A DNA stretch of 64,000 nucleotides from Gammaproteobacteria bacterium (lineage in GTDB: Bacteria; Pseudomonadota; Gammaproteobacteria; Steroidobacterales; Rariloculaceae). The notes under the pieces were generated by a model. It was not told where the DNA came from. It did no database searches and saw only the letters and a list, made by a program, of their open reading frames with translations. Below, in pieces: positions 16,639-25,789 of this stretch. How positions within the stretch are numbered: position 1 is the first letter of the stretch; the number at the start of each line of letters is the position of its first letter. Where the stretch lies: assembly GCA_022826245.1 (NCBI GenBank), contig JAJDVG010000018.1, forward strand, positions 26,578 through 90,577. Reading direction: 5' to 3'. The translations under genes were made by a program, and so were the position numbers.

Positions 16639-19587
16639 GTGGCTGTCAGTACGCTGAAAAGGACGCCGCTCGCCGCGGCAGTCTCGCTGGCCATGACCGG
16701 CGGTGCGGCATACGCACAAGAGGGGGCGCAAACGATCGAGGAGGTCGTTGTCGTCGGTATCCGCCAAAGCCTGATGGAATCGATGGACATCAAGCGCGAC
16801 GCCGACGGCGTCGTCGATGCCATCAGTGCCGAGGATATTGGCGACTTTCCGGACAGCAATCTCGCCGAATCGCTGCAGCGAATCACCGGCGTTTCGATCG
16901 ACCGGGAACGTGGCGAAGGCTCGAAAGTGACGGTCCGGGGATTCGGCCCCGACTTCAACCTCGTCCTGTTGAACGGGCGCCAGATGCCGACATCAAGCGG
17001 ACTCGGACGCTCGTTCGATTTCGGCGATCTTGCGTCGGAAGGCATCGCGGCGGTGGAAGTCTACAAGAGCGGCCAGGCCGATGTGCCTACCGGTGGAATC
17101 GGTTCCACGCTGCAGATCCGTACCACCCGTCCGTTGGAAAGCCCCGGCGTGAACTTCACCGCGGCCGTCAGCGGATTGAGCGACGAATCGACCGCGACGG
17201 GCGATTCGTTTACGCCTGAAGTGTCGGCGCTCTTCTCCAACACCTTCGCCGACGACCGCGTCGGCATCGCGCTGAGCGCCGTGCGGCAGGACCGGAACAA
17301 CGGCGTCAACACCGCGAGTGTCGGCGGTTGGCGCACCTTCCCGGGTGAAACGGACAACTGCTGGTGCGGTATCGGCCCGTCGGAGTGGGGCGGCATTCCC
17401 CCGCATACGGATCCCAATCAGCAGAATCGACCCGGAGAAGGCGACTTCTATTCTGTGCCTCAGAACATCGGCTACGAACTGGCGGAATTCGACCGCGTAC
17501 GTACGAATGGCCAACTTACCCTGCAGTTTCAGGCAACCGATACACTGCGTGCGACGCTCGACTACACGTATTCGGAACTCGAGCTGACAAGGACCTACAG
17601 CAACCTGTCGGCCTGGTTCAACTTCGGCGCCCAGGAAACGCTCTGGACGGACGGACCCCAGGCGACCCCGCTGGTTTACACCGAGAACCTGGGCGGTTCG
17701 GACTACTCCATGGCGGGCGGCGAGGACGCCTGGCGCACTCAGAACGATTCGACCGGACTGAACCTGCTCTGGGACGTGACCGACCGGCTGTTCCTCGAGT
17801 TCGATTACCACGATTCAGGTGCGAAGCGCGCTCCGAACAGTCCGTTCGGCGATTCCTCGCTCCTTTCCACCGCGGCGTTTACGCGCGACAGGACGACCGG
17901 CTACTTCGGCAACGATCTGCCCATCCTCGAGCTGACGCTGGCGAACTCGTTGACACCGGAGGACATGATCGTCACCGGCAGCGTCTTTACCAATAATCTG
18001 TCGCAAATGGACATCGACCAGACCCGGTTGTCCGGGTCGTTCGACTTCGATGCGGATTTCGTGGAGAGCATCGACTTCGGCATCCAGCTTACCGAGGTCA
18101 ACAACCGCTCCGCGGGCTCGGTAGTGCAGCGCGATGCCTGGGGCGGGGTGACCCAGCGCGGTGCGATCGCGGACCTGTTGCAGCCCGCTTCGGCCGCGTC
18201 CGCTTTCAGCGAGATTCCCGGCGGCGACGACCCGCGCCGGCAAGTCGACTACTTCGTGTTCGACATGTCCGACGTGATCGCGAGAACCGAACAATTGATG
18301 GCGTCGGGCGACGCGGACATCTTCATGCTGACCGACATGGGCGATTGCGGCACGGGACTTTGCCCGTCCAGCCGCTTCACCTCCGACCGGCGCACGCAGG
18401 AGGACTCCGTCGCGGCGTACTTCCAGATCAACATGGCGACGCAACTCGGCACGATGCCGGTCGACATGCGTCTCGGCTTGCGCTACGAGCAGACCGACGT
18501 GTCCTCCCAGGCGCTCTCGCCGGCCTACACGCAGATCAACTGGGTTGCCGGCAACGAACTGAACGCCGTGCAGGGCGCTCCGGATTTCACGTCGCTCGAG
18601 GGCGACTACGATCTCGTGCTGCCGAACTTCGACTTCAGGATCGACCTGTCGGACGATCTGGTTGGCCGTTTCTCGGTCAGCGAGACCGTGACACGCCCCA
18701 ACTACGGCGACATCCAGGGCGGCCAGACCATCAACTCGCTGCTGCGAATCGATGGAGGCACAGGCAACCGCGGAAACCCGGCGCTGCTGCCGTTCGAATC
18801 GGCGAACATCGACCTGTCGATCGAGTATTACTATGCCGAGGCGAGCTATGCGGCGCTTGGCTACTTCCACAAGGACGTGGAGAACTTCATCGGCACGTCA
18901 TCGCTCATCGAAGAAACGTTCGGCCTGGCGCACCCGGCGCTCGGTCCGCTGGGGGCCGAAGCGCGGGCAGCCACGGGCAGTTCCGACGGCGGGACGTTGT
19001 ACTCGTGGATCCTCGCGAACCGGCCTGACGCGGAAGGCGTGGATGCGGCGAACGGCATCATTTCCGGTGTAGCGGGACGCGATCCGGCTGCCCCCTTCAA
19101 TCTCACCATTCCGGTCAACATCGAAAAGGCGACGATGAAGGGCTGGGAAGCGGTTGTACAGCACAGCTTCGGCGACACGGGATTCGGCCTGATCGCAAAT
19201 GCCACGATCGTCGATGCCGACGTCGGCTACAACAACTTCAGTCTGGCCCAGCAGTTCGTTCTCACGGGTCTCAGCGATTCGGCCAATCTCGTCGCGTATT
19301 ACGACAGGGACGGGCTCGGAGTCCGTCTGGCCTACAACTGGCGGGATGCTTTCCTGGCGGGTACCGGCCAGAACAATGTCGGTGCGGGTCCCCCCACGCA
19401 CATCGGCGAGTATCAGCAGCTCGATCTCAGCGTGAGCTACTGGGTCAACGACAACATGCAGGTGTACCTCGACGGGCTGAACCTGACTGACGAAACGACC
19501 CATGTTTACGGTCGGCACGAGTTCCAGACGCTCTTCGCCGCCCAGTTCGGTCCGCGCTACAACATCGGTTTCCGATACAAGCTTTAG
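16639..19587 (+). CDS. TonB-dependent receptor, TIGR01782 (Xanthomonas/Caulobacter) type
   Basis: I chose the GTG at 16639 because GGAGGAGAGAAG stands just upstream; ATG 16621 is the alternative. The 982-residue protein has a signal peptide ending 'GGAAYAQ', a TonB-box-like 'TIEEVVVVG' and a plug domain with 'SNLAESLQRITGVSIDRERG', 'VRGFGPDFNLVLLNGRQMP' and 'GGIGSTLQIRTTRPL'. A 22-strand barrel follows, ending 'RYNIGFRYKL' with terminal aromatic-rich strand. Receptors of this type bring oligosaccharides across the outer membrane. It heads the carbohydrate locus and carries the LacI operator, so sugar-responsive control is likely. Confidence 0.93.
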   Translation: MAVSTLKRTPLAAAVSLAMTGGAAYAQEGAQTIEEVVVVGIRQSLMESMDIKRDADGVVDAISAEDIGDFPDSNLAESLQRITGVSIDRERGEGSKVTVRGFGPDFNLVLLNGRQMPTSSGLGRSFDFGDLASEGIAAVEVYKSGQADVPTGGIGSTLQIRTTRPLESPGVNFTAAVSGLSDESTATGDSFTPEVSALFSNTFADDRVGIALSAVRQDRNNGVNTASVGGWRTFPGETDNCWCGIGPSEWGGIPPHTDPNQQNRPGEGDFYSVPQNIGYELAEFDRVRTNGQLTLQFQATDTLRATLDYTYSELELTRTYSNLSAWFNFGAQETLWTDGPQATPLVYTENLGGSDYSMAGGEDAWRTQNDSTGLNLLWDVTDRLFLEFDYHDSGAKRAPNSPFGDSSLLSTAAFTRDRTTGYFGNDLPILELTLANSLTPEDMIVTGSVFTNNLSQMDIDQTRLSGSFDFDADFVESIDFGIQLTEVNNRSAGSVVQRDAWGGVTQRGAIADLLQPASAASAFSEIPGGDDPRRQVDYFVFDMSDVIARTEQLMASGDADIFMLTDMGDCGTGLCPSSRFTSDRRTQEDSVAAYFQINMATQLGTMPVDMRLGLRYEQTDVSSQALSPAYTQINWVAGNELNAVQGAPDFTSLEGDYDLVLPNFDFRIDLSDDLVGRFSVSETVTRPNYGDIQGGQTINSLLRIDGGTGNRGNPALLPFESANIDLSIEYYYAEASYAALGYFHKDVENFIGTSSLIEETFGLAHPALGPLGAEARAATGSSDGGTLYSWILANRPDAEGVDAANGIISGVAGRDPAAPFNLTIPVNIEKATMKGWEAVVQHSFGDTGFGLIANATIVDADVGYNNFSLAQQFVLTGLSDSANLVAYYDRDGLGVRLAYNWRDAFLAGTGQNNVGAGPPTHIGEYQQLDLSVSYWVNDNMQVYLDGLNLTDETTHVYGRHEFQTLFAAQFGPRYNIGFRYKL

Positions 19588-19598
19588 ACCGTAACCAG

Positions 19599-19626
19599 GC
19601 GAGGCTGCCGTCCCGGGCAGCCTCGC
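19599..19626 (+). terminator. Hairpin between receptor and halogenase genes
   Basis: GCGAGGCTGCC and GGCAGCCTCGC form an 11-base-pair perfect stem with a 6-base loop, 11 bases after the receptor stop. The following T-tract is poor (TTGGTAT), so it may act as a partial terminator or an mRNA 3'-end stabiliser that sets a high receptor-to-downstream ratio. Confidence 0.55.
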
Positions 19627-19702
19627 TTGGTATCATCGCCGCGCGTCAGTGTCGCAGGGCGGTTGGTTGGCTCGAGCCGCGCACGAACAAGCCGGTGGGT
19701 CG

Positions 19703-21292
19703 ATGGATCAGCCGATTCGAAAAGTCGTGATCGTCGGCGGCGGTACGGCGGGCTGGATCACCGCCTGCGTCGTGGCGGCCGAATCCCTCGGGCGCGATGT
19801 CGAACCGCTGCAGGTCGTGCTCGTGGAGTCTCCCGATATTCCCATCATCGGTGTCGGGGAAGGCACCTGGCCATCGATGCGCATGACGCTTCAGCGCATT
19901 GGGCTGTCCGAAGACGATTTCGTGCGCGAATGCGACGCGAGCTTCAAGCAGGGTACGCGCTTTCGAGACTGGTCCGGCCGTCCCGAAGCGAGTCAATACA
20001 TCCACCCGTTCAGCTTTCCGGTGGACTACGCCGAGCTCAATCCAGCGCGGTTCTGGCTGGCTCATGGCGGCCGATCGGCGTTCGCCGATCTCGTCACGCC
20101 CCAGGCAAGAGTGATCGAGCGGGGTCTTGCGCCCAAGCAGGTCGACGCACCGCAATACGCCTTCTCCGTCAACTACGGCTATCACCTCGACGCGAACAGC
20201 TTCGCCGGATTGCTGCAACGGCACGGGGTGCAGAAGCTCGGCGTGCGCTACGTTCGCGGCAATTGCGAGCGCATCGATTCACACCCGGACGGAGACATCG
20301 CCGCCATAGCGCTCGATACCGGAGAGATCGTGGCAGGCGATCTGTTCGTCGATTGCACCGGACACAAGGCGCTGTTGATCGGCAGCCACTATGGAAGTCG
20401 TTTCCATTCGGTCAAGGACATGCTTTTCAATGATCGCGCGATCGCCGTGCAGGTACCCTACGTGAATCCCGACGACCCGATCGCGTCCGCAACCCTGTCG
20501 ACGGCGCAGCCGCACGGCTGGATCTGGGACATAGGACTCGGAAGCCGACGCGGGCTCGGCTATGTCCACTCGAGTTCCCATACCGACGAAGACAGCGCCT
20601 TGTCGAGCCTTGAACGCTATGTCGACAGTACTTCACCCGGCGTCGACCGCGACCGCTTGAACTTCCGGACCTTACGTTTCGAGCCTGGTTACCGCGAGAA
20701 GCTGTGGATACGGAACTGTGTTGCCGTAGGTCTGTCGGCCGGCTTTATCGAACCCCTTGAAGCCTCCGCACTCGTGCTGGTGGAGCAATCCGCGGCGATC
20801 ATCGGCGAGCAGATGCCTCGCGACCGCGCGATCATGGATACCGTGGCGGACCGGTTCAACGGGAAGATGAGCTACCATTGGGCGCGCATCGTCGAGTTCC
20901 TCAAGTTGCACTACGCGACGAGCGTGCGCGAGGACAGCGATTACTGGACGGACAACCGCGAGCAGACTTCCTGGCCCGACAGCCTGCGCCGGAAAATGAT
21001 CCTGTGGCAGCAGCAGCCGCCCTGGCACGACGACGCACCGCGTCTCGATGAACTCTTTCCTTCCGCGAGCTATCAGTACGTGCTGTACGGAATGGGTTTC
21101 CGACCGCGCTACCTGTCCGCAGACAAGACACGCCGCGATCCGAAAGTCAGGCGGGCGGATGAGGTTTTTCACGGTAACCGGATCAAGGCGCAGCAAATGA
21201 CCCGCCTGCTGCCGTCGACTCGAGCACTGGTCAGCGCCATCGCTCACCGGGCAACTACACAGGCTTGCAATGACCCAATACGCGCTTCTTAA
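19703..21292 (+). CDS. Flavin-dependent tryptophan halogenase family protein 1
   Basis: Start at ATG 19703 (529 residues) puts the FAD-binding 'VVIVGGGTAGW' at residues 8-18. Family motifs are 'GVGEGTWP' (50-57; usual form GVGEATIP), Lys82 in 'ASFKQGTRFRDW' (equivalent of the catalytic Lys79 of PrnA) and 'GLSAGFIEPLEASA' holding the active-site Glu. The diagnostic 'GWxWxIP' is altered to 'HGWIWDIGLGS', losing the Ile-Pro. Such genes beside TonB receptors are common in carbohydrate loci, and their real substrates are unknown. It overlaps the SapC gene by 23 bases. Confidence 0.88.
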   Translation: MDQPIRKVVIVGGGTAGWITACVVAAESLGRDVEPLQVVLVESPDIPIIGVGEGTWPSMRMTLQRIGLSEDDFVRECDASFKQGTRFRDWSGRPEASQYIHPFSFPVDYAELNPARFWLAHGGRSAFADLVTPQARVIERGLAPKQVDAPQYAFSVNYGYHLDANSFAGLLQRHGVQKLGVRYVRGNCERIDSHPDGDIAAIALDTGEIVAGDLFVDCTGHKALLIGSHYGSRFHSVKDMLFNDRAIAVQVPYVNPDDPIASATLSTAQPHGWIWDIGLGSRRGLGYVHSSSHTDEDSALSSLERYVDSTSPGVDRDRLNFRTLRFEPGYREKLWIRNCVAVGLSAGFIEPLEASALVLVEQSAAIIGEQMPRDRAIMDTVADRFNGKMSYHWARIVEFLKLHYATSVREDSDYWTDNREQTSWPDSLRRKMILWQQQPPWHDDAPRLDELFPSASYQYVLYGMGFRPRYLSADKTRRDPKVRRADEVFHGNRIKAQQMTRLLPSTRALVSAIAHRATTQACNDPIRAS

Positions 21293-22019
21293 CAACGTCG
21301 ATCACGCCGAGACCCGGGTCATTACCGAGCGGTCCGCCCGGTACGGTGACGACAGGACGCAGGCGCTCGTATTTCCCTTCGAATTCAGGAACGTACAGGC
21401 CTGTTATCCGATACTTTTTCAGCAGGACGGCACAGGAAGCTTCTACCCGCTGGCGCTCTTCGGGTTTAAGGAGAAGGAGAACCTGTTCCTCGACGAATCC
21501 GGCTGGCAGGCGCCGTACATTCCCGCGATGGTGCGCCGCGAGCCGTTCCTGATCGGGTTTCAGGACTCCAAAGCCCAGGGCGAAGCCGAACGAACGCGGG
21601 TGCTTTCACTGGACATGGATCATCCACGGGTCAACACCGAACACGGCGAGCCCTTGTTTCAGCCGCTTGGCGGGCGAACCCCGTTCCTCGAGGGCGTCGC
21701 CGATCTGCTGGAGACGATTTACGCTGGAATCGACCACAACCGTTTGTTCGTGGCCGCCCTGCAGGAACACGAACTGCTCGAGGCGATGACGCTCGAAATC
21801 GAATTGAAGGACGGCTCGCGCAACCAGCTCATCGGCTTTCATTGCCTTGCGGAGGAAAGGATTCAGGCGCTTTCGGCGGACGTACTCGGGGAACTGAACG
21901 AGCGCGGCTACCTCATGCCGATGTTCATGGTGCTCGCGTCCATGGGAAACATTCAGCGCCTCGTGGAACTGAAGAACCGGACACTCGACGACGGGGACGG
22001 GATCGAGCCCGATGTCTGA
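21270..22019 (+). CDS. SapC family protein
   Basis: This 249-residue soluble protein without a signal peptide matches the SapC family: 'FRNVQACYPILFQQDGTGSF', 'ALFGFKEKENLFLDESGWQA', 'YIPAMVRREPFLIG' and 'LLVMDHPRV'-like 'LSLDMDHPRVNTEHGEPLF', with a C-terminal 'YLMPMFMVLASMGNIQRLV' helix. The family was named from a Campylobacter S-layer gene cluster, but members in TonB-receptor loci have no shown function. It overlaps its upstream halogenase neighbour by 23 bases and the cupin gene by 8, indicating tight translational coupling. Confidence 0.9.
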   Translation: MTQYALLNNVDHAETRVITERSARYGDDRTQALVFPFEFRNVQACYPILFQQDGTGSFYPLALFGFKEKENLFLDESGWQAPYIPAMVRREPFLIGFQDSKAQGEAERTRVLSLDMDHPRVNTEHGEPLFQPLGGRTPFLEGVADLLETIYAGIDHNRLFVAALQEHELLEAMTLEIELKDGSRNQLIGFHCLAEERIQALSADVLGELNERGYLMPMFMVLASMGNIQRLVELKNRTLDDGDGIEPDV

Positions 22020-23019
22020 ACCGTCGCCCATGAAAACGCTGGAGTGTGCCAACGGCGCCATACCGGAACAGGTGTTCGATGCCGCAGAACCCGTATGCCT
22101 TCAAGGACTTGTACGGGACTGGCCGGCGGTCAGGCAGTGCAGCAAGTCCATCGCCGACGCCGCCGGCTATCTTTCGAGTTTCTGGCGCGAAGATCCACTG
22201 ACCGTGTATGCCGGCGATTCCTCGATCAACGGCCGAATCTTCTACAACAGCGACTTCACCGGCTTCAACTTCATCAGCGGAAAAGCCACCTTGCCGCAGG
22301 TGCTCGACAAGCTCGCCGAGTCCGGCAGGGAGGATCGACTGACCACGCTGTATGTGGGGTCGACCCCGGTAGACAAGTGGCTGCCGGGCTTTCGGGCCCA
22401 AAACGATGTCAAATTGCCGACGGACGACGCTTTGGCGAGTTTCTGGCTCGGCAACCAGACCCGTGTGTCGGCCCACTACGATTTTCCGGACAACGTCGCA
22501 TGCGTGGTGGCCGGCGAGCGGCGATTCACGCTCTTCCCGCCGGAACAGATCGACAACCTGTACGTCGGACCCGTCGACAGGACGCCGTCGGGTCAGGCGA
22601 TCAGCCTCGTGGACGTGTCCGAGCCTGACCTGGATCGTTTCCCGAAGTACGCCGAAGCCGTCAAACACGCGAAGTCGGCCGTGCTCGGGCCCGGCGACGC
22701 CATCTTCATTCCGAGCATGTGGTGGCACCACGTGGAATCGAGAGATCCGTTCAATCTCCTCATCAACTACTGGTGGTGTACGTCACCGGATTTCATGGGT
22801 TCGCCCGGTACGGCGCTGATGCACGCGATTCTCGCGTTGCGGGATCTGCCGCCGCGGCAGCGGCGCATCTGGCAAGGCGTCTTCGACCACTACGTGTTCG
22901 ACGCCGATGCGTCGGTTTACGAACACATACCGGAAGCGGGCAGGGGTTGTCTTGCGCCGCTCGATGCAACGAAGGCGAAGCAGTTGCACGCCGATCTGCT
23001 CAACAGGTTGAACCGCTAG
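22012..23019 (+). CDS. JmjC-like cupin-domain protein (probable Fe(II)/2-oxoglutarate oxygenase)
   Basis: This 335-residue protein belongs to the cupin_8/JmjC-like group. The metal triad can be read as His and Asp in 'RVSAHYDFPDN' (near residue 155) and a distal His in 'IPSMWWHHVESRDPFNLLIN' (near 240); 'NVACVVAGERRFTLFPP' is the adjacent strand pair. Members hydroxylate proteins or small molecules using Fe(II), oxygen and 2-oxoglutarate. Its start overlaps the SapC stop by 8 bases, and the second halogenase begins 12 bases after it. A role modifying a compound shared with the halogenases is inference. Confidence 0.87.
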   Translation: MSEPSPMKTLECANGAIPEQVFDAAEPVCLQGLVRDWPAVRQCSKSIADAAGYLSSFWREDPLTVYAGDSSINGRIFYNSDFTGFNFISGKATLPQVLDKLAESGREDRLTTLYVGSTPVDKWLPGFRAQNDVKLPTDDALASFWLGNQTRVSAHYDFPDNVACVVAGERRFTLFPPEQIDNLYVGPVDRTPSGQAISLVDVSEPDLDRFPKYAEAVKHAKSAVLGPGDAIFIPSMWWHHVESRDPFNLLINYWWCTSPDFMGSPGTALMHAILALRDLPPRQRRIWQGVFDHYVFDADASVYEHIPEAGRGCLAPLDATKAKQLHADLLNRLNR

Positions 23020-23031
23020 CGGACCCCGTCG

Positions 23032-24522
23032 GTGCAACATCGCAAGATACACAAGGTCGTCATCGCCGGAGGCGGCACTGCGGGCTGGATGGCCGCCGCC
23101 GCATTGGCGCGCTTGTTGGGCAAGACGCTGGACATCACCCTGGTCGAGTCGGCGGAGATCGGTACGGTCGGCGTCGGCGAGGCCACGATACCGACCCTGC
23201 TCACGTTTCACGAACTGATCAAGGTCAAGGAGCAGGACTTCGTCAAGGCGACCCGGGGAACGTTCAAGCTCGGCATCAAGTTCGAAAGCTGGCGGGATGT
23301 GGACGAGGATTACATCCACTCGTTCGGCTGGACGGGCAGGGATAGCTGGGCGGCGGGATTTCAGCATTTCTGGCTCAAGGGCCTGAAGATGGGAATCAGC
23401 CGCGAGTTCGGCGAGTACTGCAACGAGTGGGCTGCGGCCGTGCAGAACCGGTTCGCCGTGTTGCCGAGCCAGGGCCTGAATTACGCGTACCACATAGACG
23501 CATCGCTCTACGCACGATTCCTGCAGGGCATCGCCGAGGAATTCGGCGCCGTGCGGAGGGAAGGCAAGATCGATTTCGTGGAACAGGACCCCGACAGCGG
23601 CTACATCACGGCGCTCCGCCTGCAGTCTGGGCAGGTGATCGAAGGTGATCTTTTCATCGACTGCACGGGTTTTCGCGGGATACTGATCGAGCAAACGCTC
23701 AATGCGGGTTACGACGACTGGACCCACTGGCTGCCCTGCGACAGCGCGGTTGCCGTACAGACCGCGTCCGTGGACGAGCCGATCCCGTACACGCGTTCCA
23801 TCGCGCGCGAAGCCGGATGGCAATGGCGCATCCCATTGCAACACCGGGTCGGCAACGGGATCGTGTTCAGCAGCAGACACTGGAGCGCCGACGAAGCACA
23901 GGCGCATCTGCTCGACAACATCGAAGGCGAGGTGCTCACCGAACCCAGGGTGATCCGCTTCAATGCCGGCCAGAGACGCAGGCACTGGTACAAGAACTGC
24001 GTCGCCATGGGACTGTCATCCGGATTCATCGAGCCGCTCGAGTCGACCAGCATCCACCTGATCCAGCGCAGCATCATCCGCCTGATGCAGATGTTCCCCT
24101 ACGACGGCATTCGCCAGCCCGACGTTGACGAGTTCAACAACCAGATGAAATTCGAGATCGACAACGTGCGCGATTTCATCATCCTGCACTACCACGTGAC
24201 CAACCGCACGGATACGCGATTCTGGCACCACTGCCGGGTCATGGACATTCCCGATTCCCTGAGGCACCGCATCGAGCTTTTCAAGCAGGCCGGGCGCGTC
24301 TTCAAGGTGCCGACGGAACTCTTCGGCGAAAACTCATGGATCCAGGTCATGCTCGGCCAGGGACTCCTGCCGGAGCAATATCACCCGATCGTGAACATGA
24401 TGAGCGACGAGGAGCTGAACAGGTTTCTGACCGGCATACACGCCTCGGTGGCGAAGATGGTCGACCAGCTTCCGACTCACCAGCGGTTTATCGATCACTA
24501 TTGCAAGGCGCCGTCGGCCTGA
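23032..24522 (+). CDS. Flavin-dependent tryptophan halogenase family protein 2
   Basis: A GTG start at 23032 gives 496 residues. All hallmark motifs of the family are intact: 'VVIAGGGTAGW' at 9-19, 'GVGEATIP' at 47-54, Lys79 in 'GTFKLGIKFESW', 'GWQWRIPL' near residue 262, and 'GLSSGFIEPLESTS' with the catalytic Glu. So unlike its paralogue at 19703 it fits the canonical halogenase pattern. It would bind FADH2 from a separate reductase, and none is encoded nearby. It is the last gene before the lacI promoter. Confidence 0.92.
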   Translation: MQHRKIHKVVIAGGGTAGWMAAAALARLLGKTLDITLVESAEIGTVGVGEATIPTLLTFHELIKVKEQDFVKATRGTFKLGIKFESWRDVDEDYIHSFGWTGRDSWAAGFQHFWLKGLKMGISREFGEYCNEWAAAVQNRFAVLPSQGLNYAYHIDASLYARFLQGIAEEFGAVRREGKIDFVEQDPDSGYITALRLQSGQVIEGDLFIDCTGFRGILIEQTLNAGYDDWTHWLPCDSAVAVQTASVDEPIPYTRSIAREAGWQWRIPLQHRVGNGIVFSSRHWSADEAQAHLLDNIEGEVLTEPRVIRFNAGQRRRHWYKNCVAMGLSSGFIEPLESTSIHLIQRSIIRLMQMFPYDGIRQPDVDEFNNQMKFEIDNVRDFIILHYHVTNRTDTRFWHHCRVMDIPDSLRHRIELFKQAGRVFKVPTELFGENSWIQVMLGQGLLPEQYHPIVNMMSDEELNRFLTGIHASVAKMVDQLPTHQRFIDHYCKAPSA

Positions 24523-24655
24523 CGCGCTGTGGCGGGGGCGCGTGAACCGGGAATCGGCCACCTGCCACGTCCTGTAGTCGCACTGCCAACCTCGCTCATC
24601 GTGTCGAGCGGTACGGCGAACGCCTGACCGGGGGCGGAACTTCAGGCACTGCACC

Positions 24656-24685
24656 TTGCGAGACGAAACGCCGTGCGAGTATGAT
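24656..24685 (+). promoter_or_regulatory. Candidate promoter of lacI and the glycoside hydrolase genes
   Basis: TTGCGA (24656-24661), an 18-base spacer and TATGAT (24680-24685) make a plausible sigma-70 promoter inside the 260-base gap after halogenase 2. Its -10 box touches the LacI-type palindrome, the same geometry as at the receptor gene. Confidence 0.5.
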
Positions 24686-24700
24686 GTAACCGCTTTCACA
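24685..24700 (+). promoter_or_regulatory. LacI-family operator in front of lacI
   Basis: TGTAACCGCTTTCACA keeps the TGTAACCGCTT core of the site at 16534 but with a longer right half (TTCACA). Position immediately after the -10 box suggests autorepression of lacI together with the downstream hydrolase and transporter genes. Confidence 0.65.
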
Positions 24701-24782
24701 GCATGGATACGCGACGGTACGACAGTTCCTGGCTGCCGAATCAGATCCCGCCTGTCGGGCATCGAGATTGCGGATACGCGGT

Positions 24783-25787
24783 ATGGCAACGATATATGAA
24801 GTATCCAAACTGGTCGGTGTATCGGTAGCCACGGTTTCCCGGGTTATCAACGGCAGCACTCGCGTCAGCGACAAGACCCGGCAGAAGGTGCTTTCCGCGA
24901 TGCAGGCGCTGGACTACAAGCCGAACCCGATCGCCCAGTCGCTGGCAACGAACAGATCCGATTGCGTGGGCGTCCTGGTACCGGAAGTCCACGGACCGGT
25001 TTTCGGCGCCATGTTGAGCGGAATCGAGGCCGAACTCAGAGACGCGGGGAAGTTCACGATCTTTGCGACCGGACACAACCTCGAAGCCAAGGAGCGCGAG
25101 GCGATCCAGTTCCTCAACACCCGCAACTGCGACGCGCTGATCATGCACGTCGAAGCGCTGGCGGACGCGTCCATCCATCGGCAGGCGCACAACGGCCCAC
25201 CCATCCTGATCATGAATCGCGTCGTTTCGGGACTTGAAGATCGCTGCATCAGTCTCGACAACGAGCACGGCGGATACATCGCAACGAACATGCTGCTCGA
25301 GATGGGGCACCGCGAAATCGCCTACATTTCCGGCCCGCTCGCCTGGGGGGACGCGAGCGACAGGCTCGCCGGACACCGGCGGGCGCTCGAGGAACACGAC
25401 CAGAAGTTCGACGAACGCCTCGTCATCGAGAGCAACTTCCACGAGGTGGGCGGCAGCGAGGCCATGGAGGAGCTGCTGCGGCGGGAACTCCCGTTTTCCG
25501 CCGTCGTCTGCGCCAACGACGAGATGGCGGCCGGTGCAATGGACACCTTGCGCGCACGCGGCATAAGCATTCCCGACGACATCTCGCTCGTCGGGTTCGA
25601 TAACGCTCCGCTCAGCCGCTACCTGTATCCGAAACTCTCGACCGTCAATTATCCGATTACCGAGATGGGGCGCATGGCCGCGCACTGGGTGTTGGAGAAC
25701 GTATACGGACAAAGCGGAACGGCCGTCCAGCATGTCTTCAAGCCCTCGTTGGTGATGCGGGCATCTGCGGGCCGGAGCCCGAACTAG
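24783..25787 (+). CDS. LacI/GalR family transcriptional regulator
   Basis: The 334-residue protein has the classic N-terminal helix-turn-helix 'TIYEVSKLVGVSVATVSRVI' (residues 3-22) with hinge helix 'NPIAQSLATNRSDC', followed by a periplasmic-binding-protein-like sugar domain ('GVLVPEVHGPVFGAMLSGIE', 'AVVCANDEMAAGAMDTLRAR', 'DISLVGFDNAPLS'). It should bind the palindromes at 16534 and 24685 and release them on sugar binding. It sits 2 bases ahead of the GH3 gene and so leads an operon of hydrolases. The inducing sugar cannot be read from sequence; glucose-type oligosaccharides fit the context. Confidence 0.93.
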   Translation: MATIYEVSKLVGVSVATVSRVINGSTRVSDKTRQKVLSAMQALDYKPNPIAQSLATNRSDCVGVLVPEVHGPVFGAMLSGIEAELRDAGKFTIFATGHNLEAKEREAIQFLNTRNCDALIMHVEALADASIHRQAHNGPPILIMNRVVSGLEDRCISLDNEHGGYIATNMLLEMGHREIAYISGPLAWGDASDRLAGHRRALEEHDQKFDERLVIESNFHEVGGSEAMEELLRRELPFSAVVCANDEMAAGAMDTLRARGISIPDDISLVGFDNAPLSRYLYPKLSTVNYPITEMGRMAAHWVLENVYGQSGTAVQHVFKPSLVMRASAGRSPN

Positions 25788-25789
25788 CG

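Noticed and set aside
21270..22019. SapC as an S-layer or antimicrobial-peptide transport component
   Set aside because: The name comes from unrelated clusters. The protein has no signal peptide or membrane segments and sits with halogenases and a TonB receptor.
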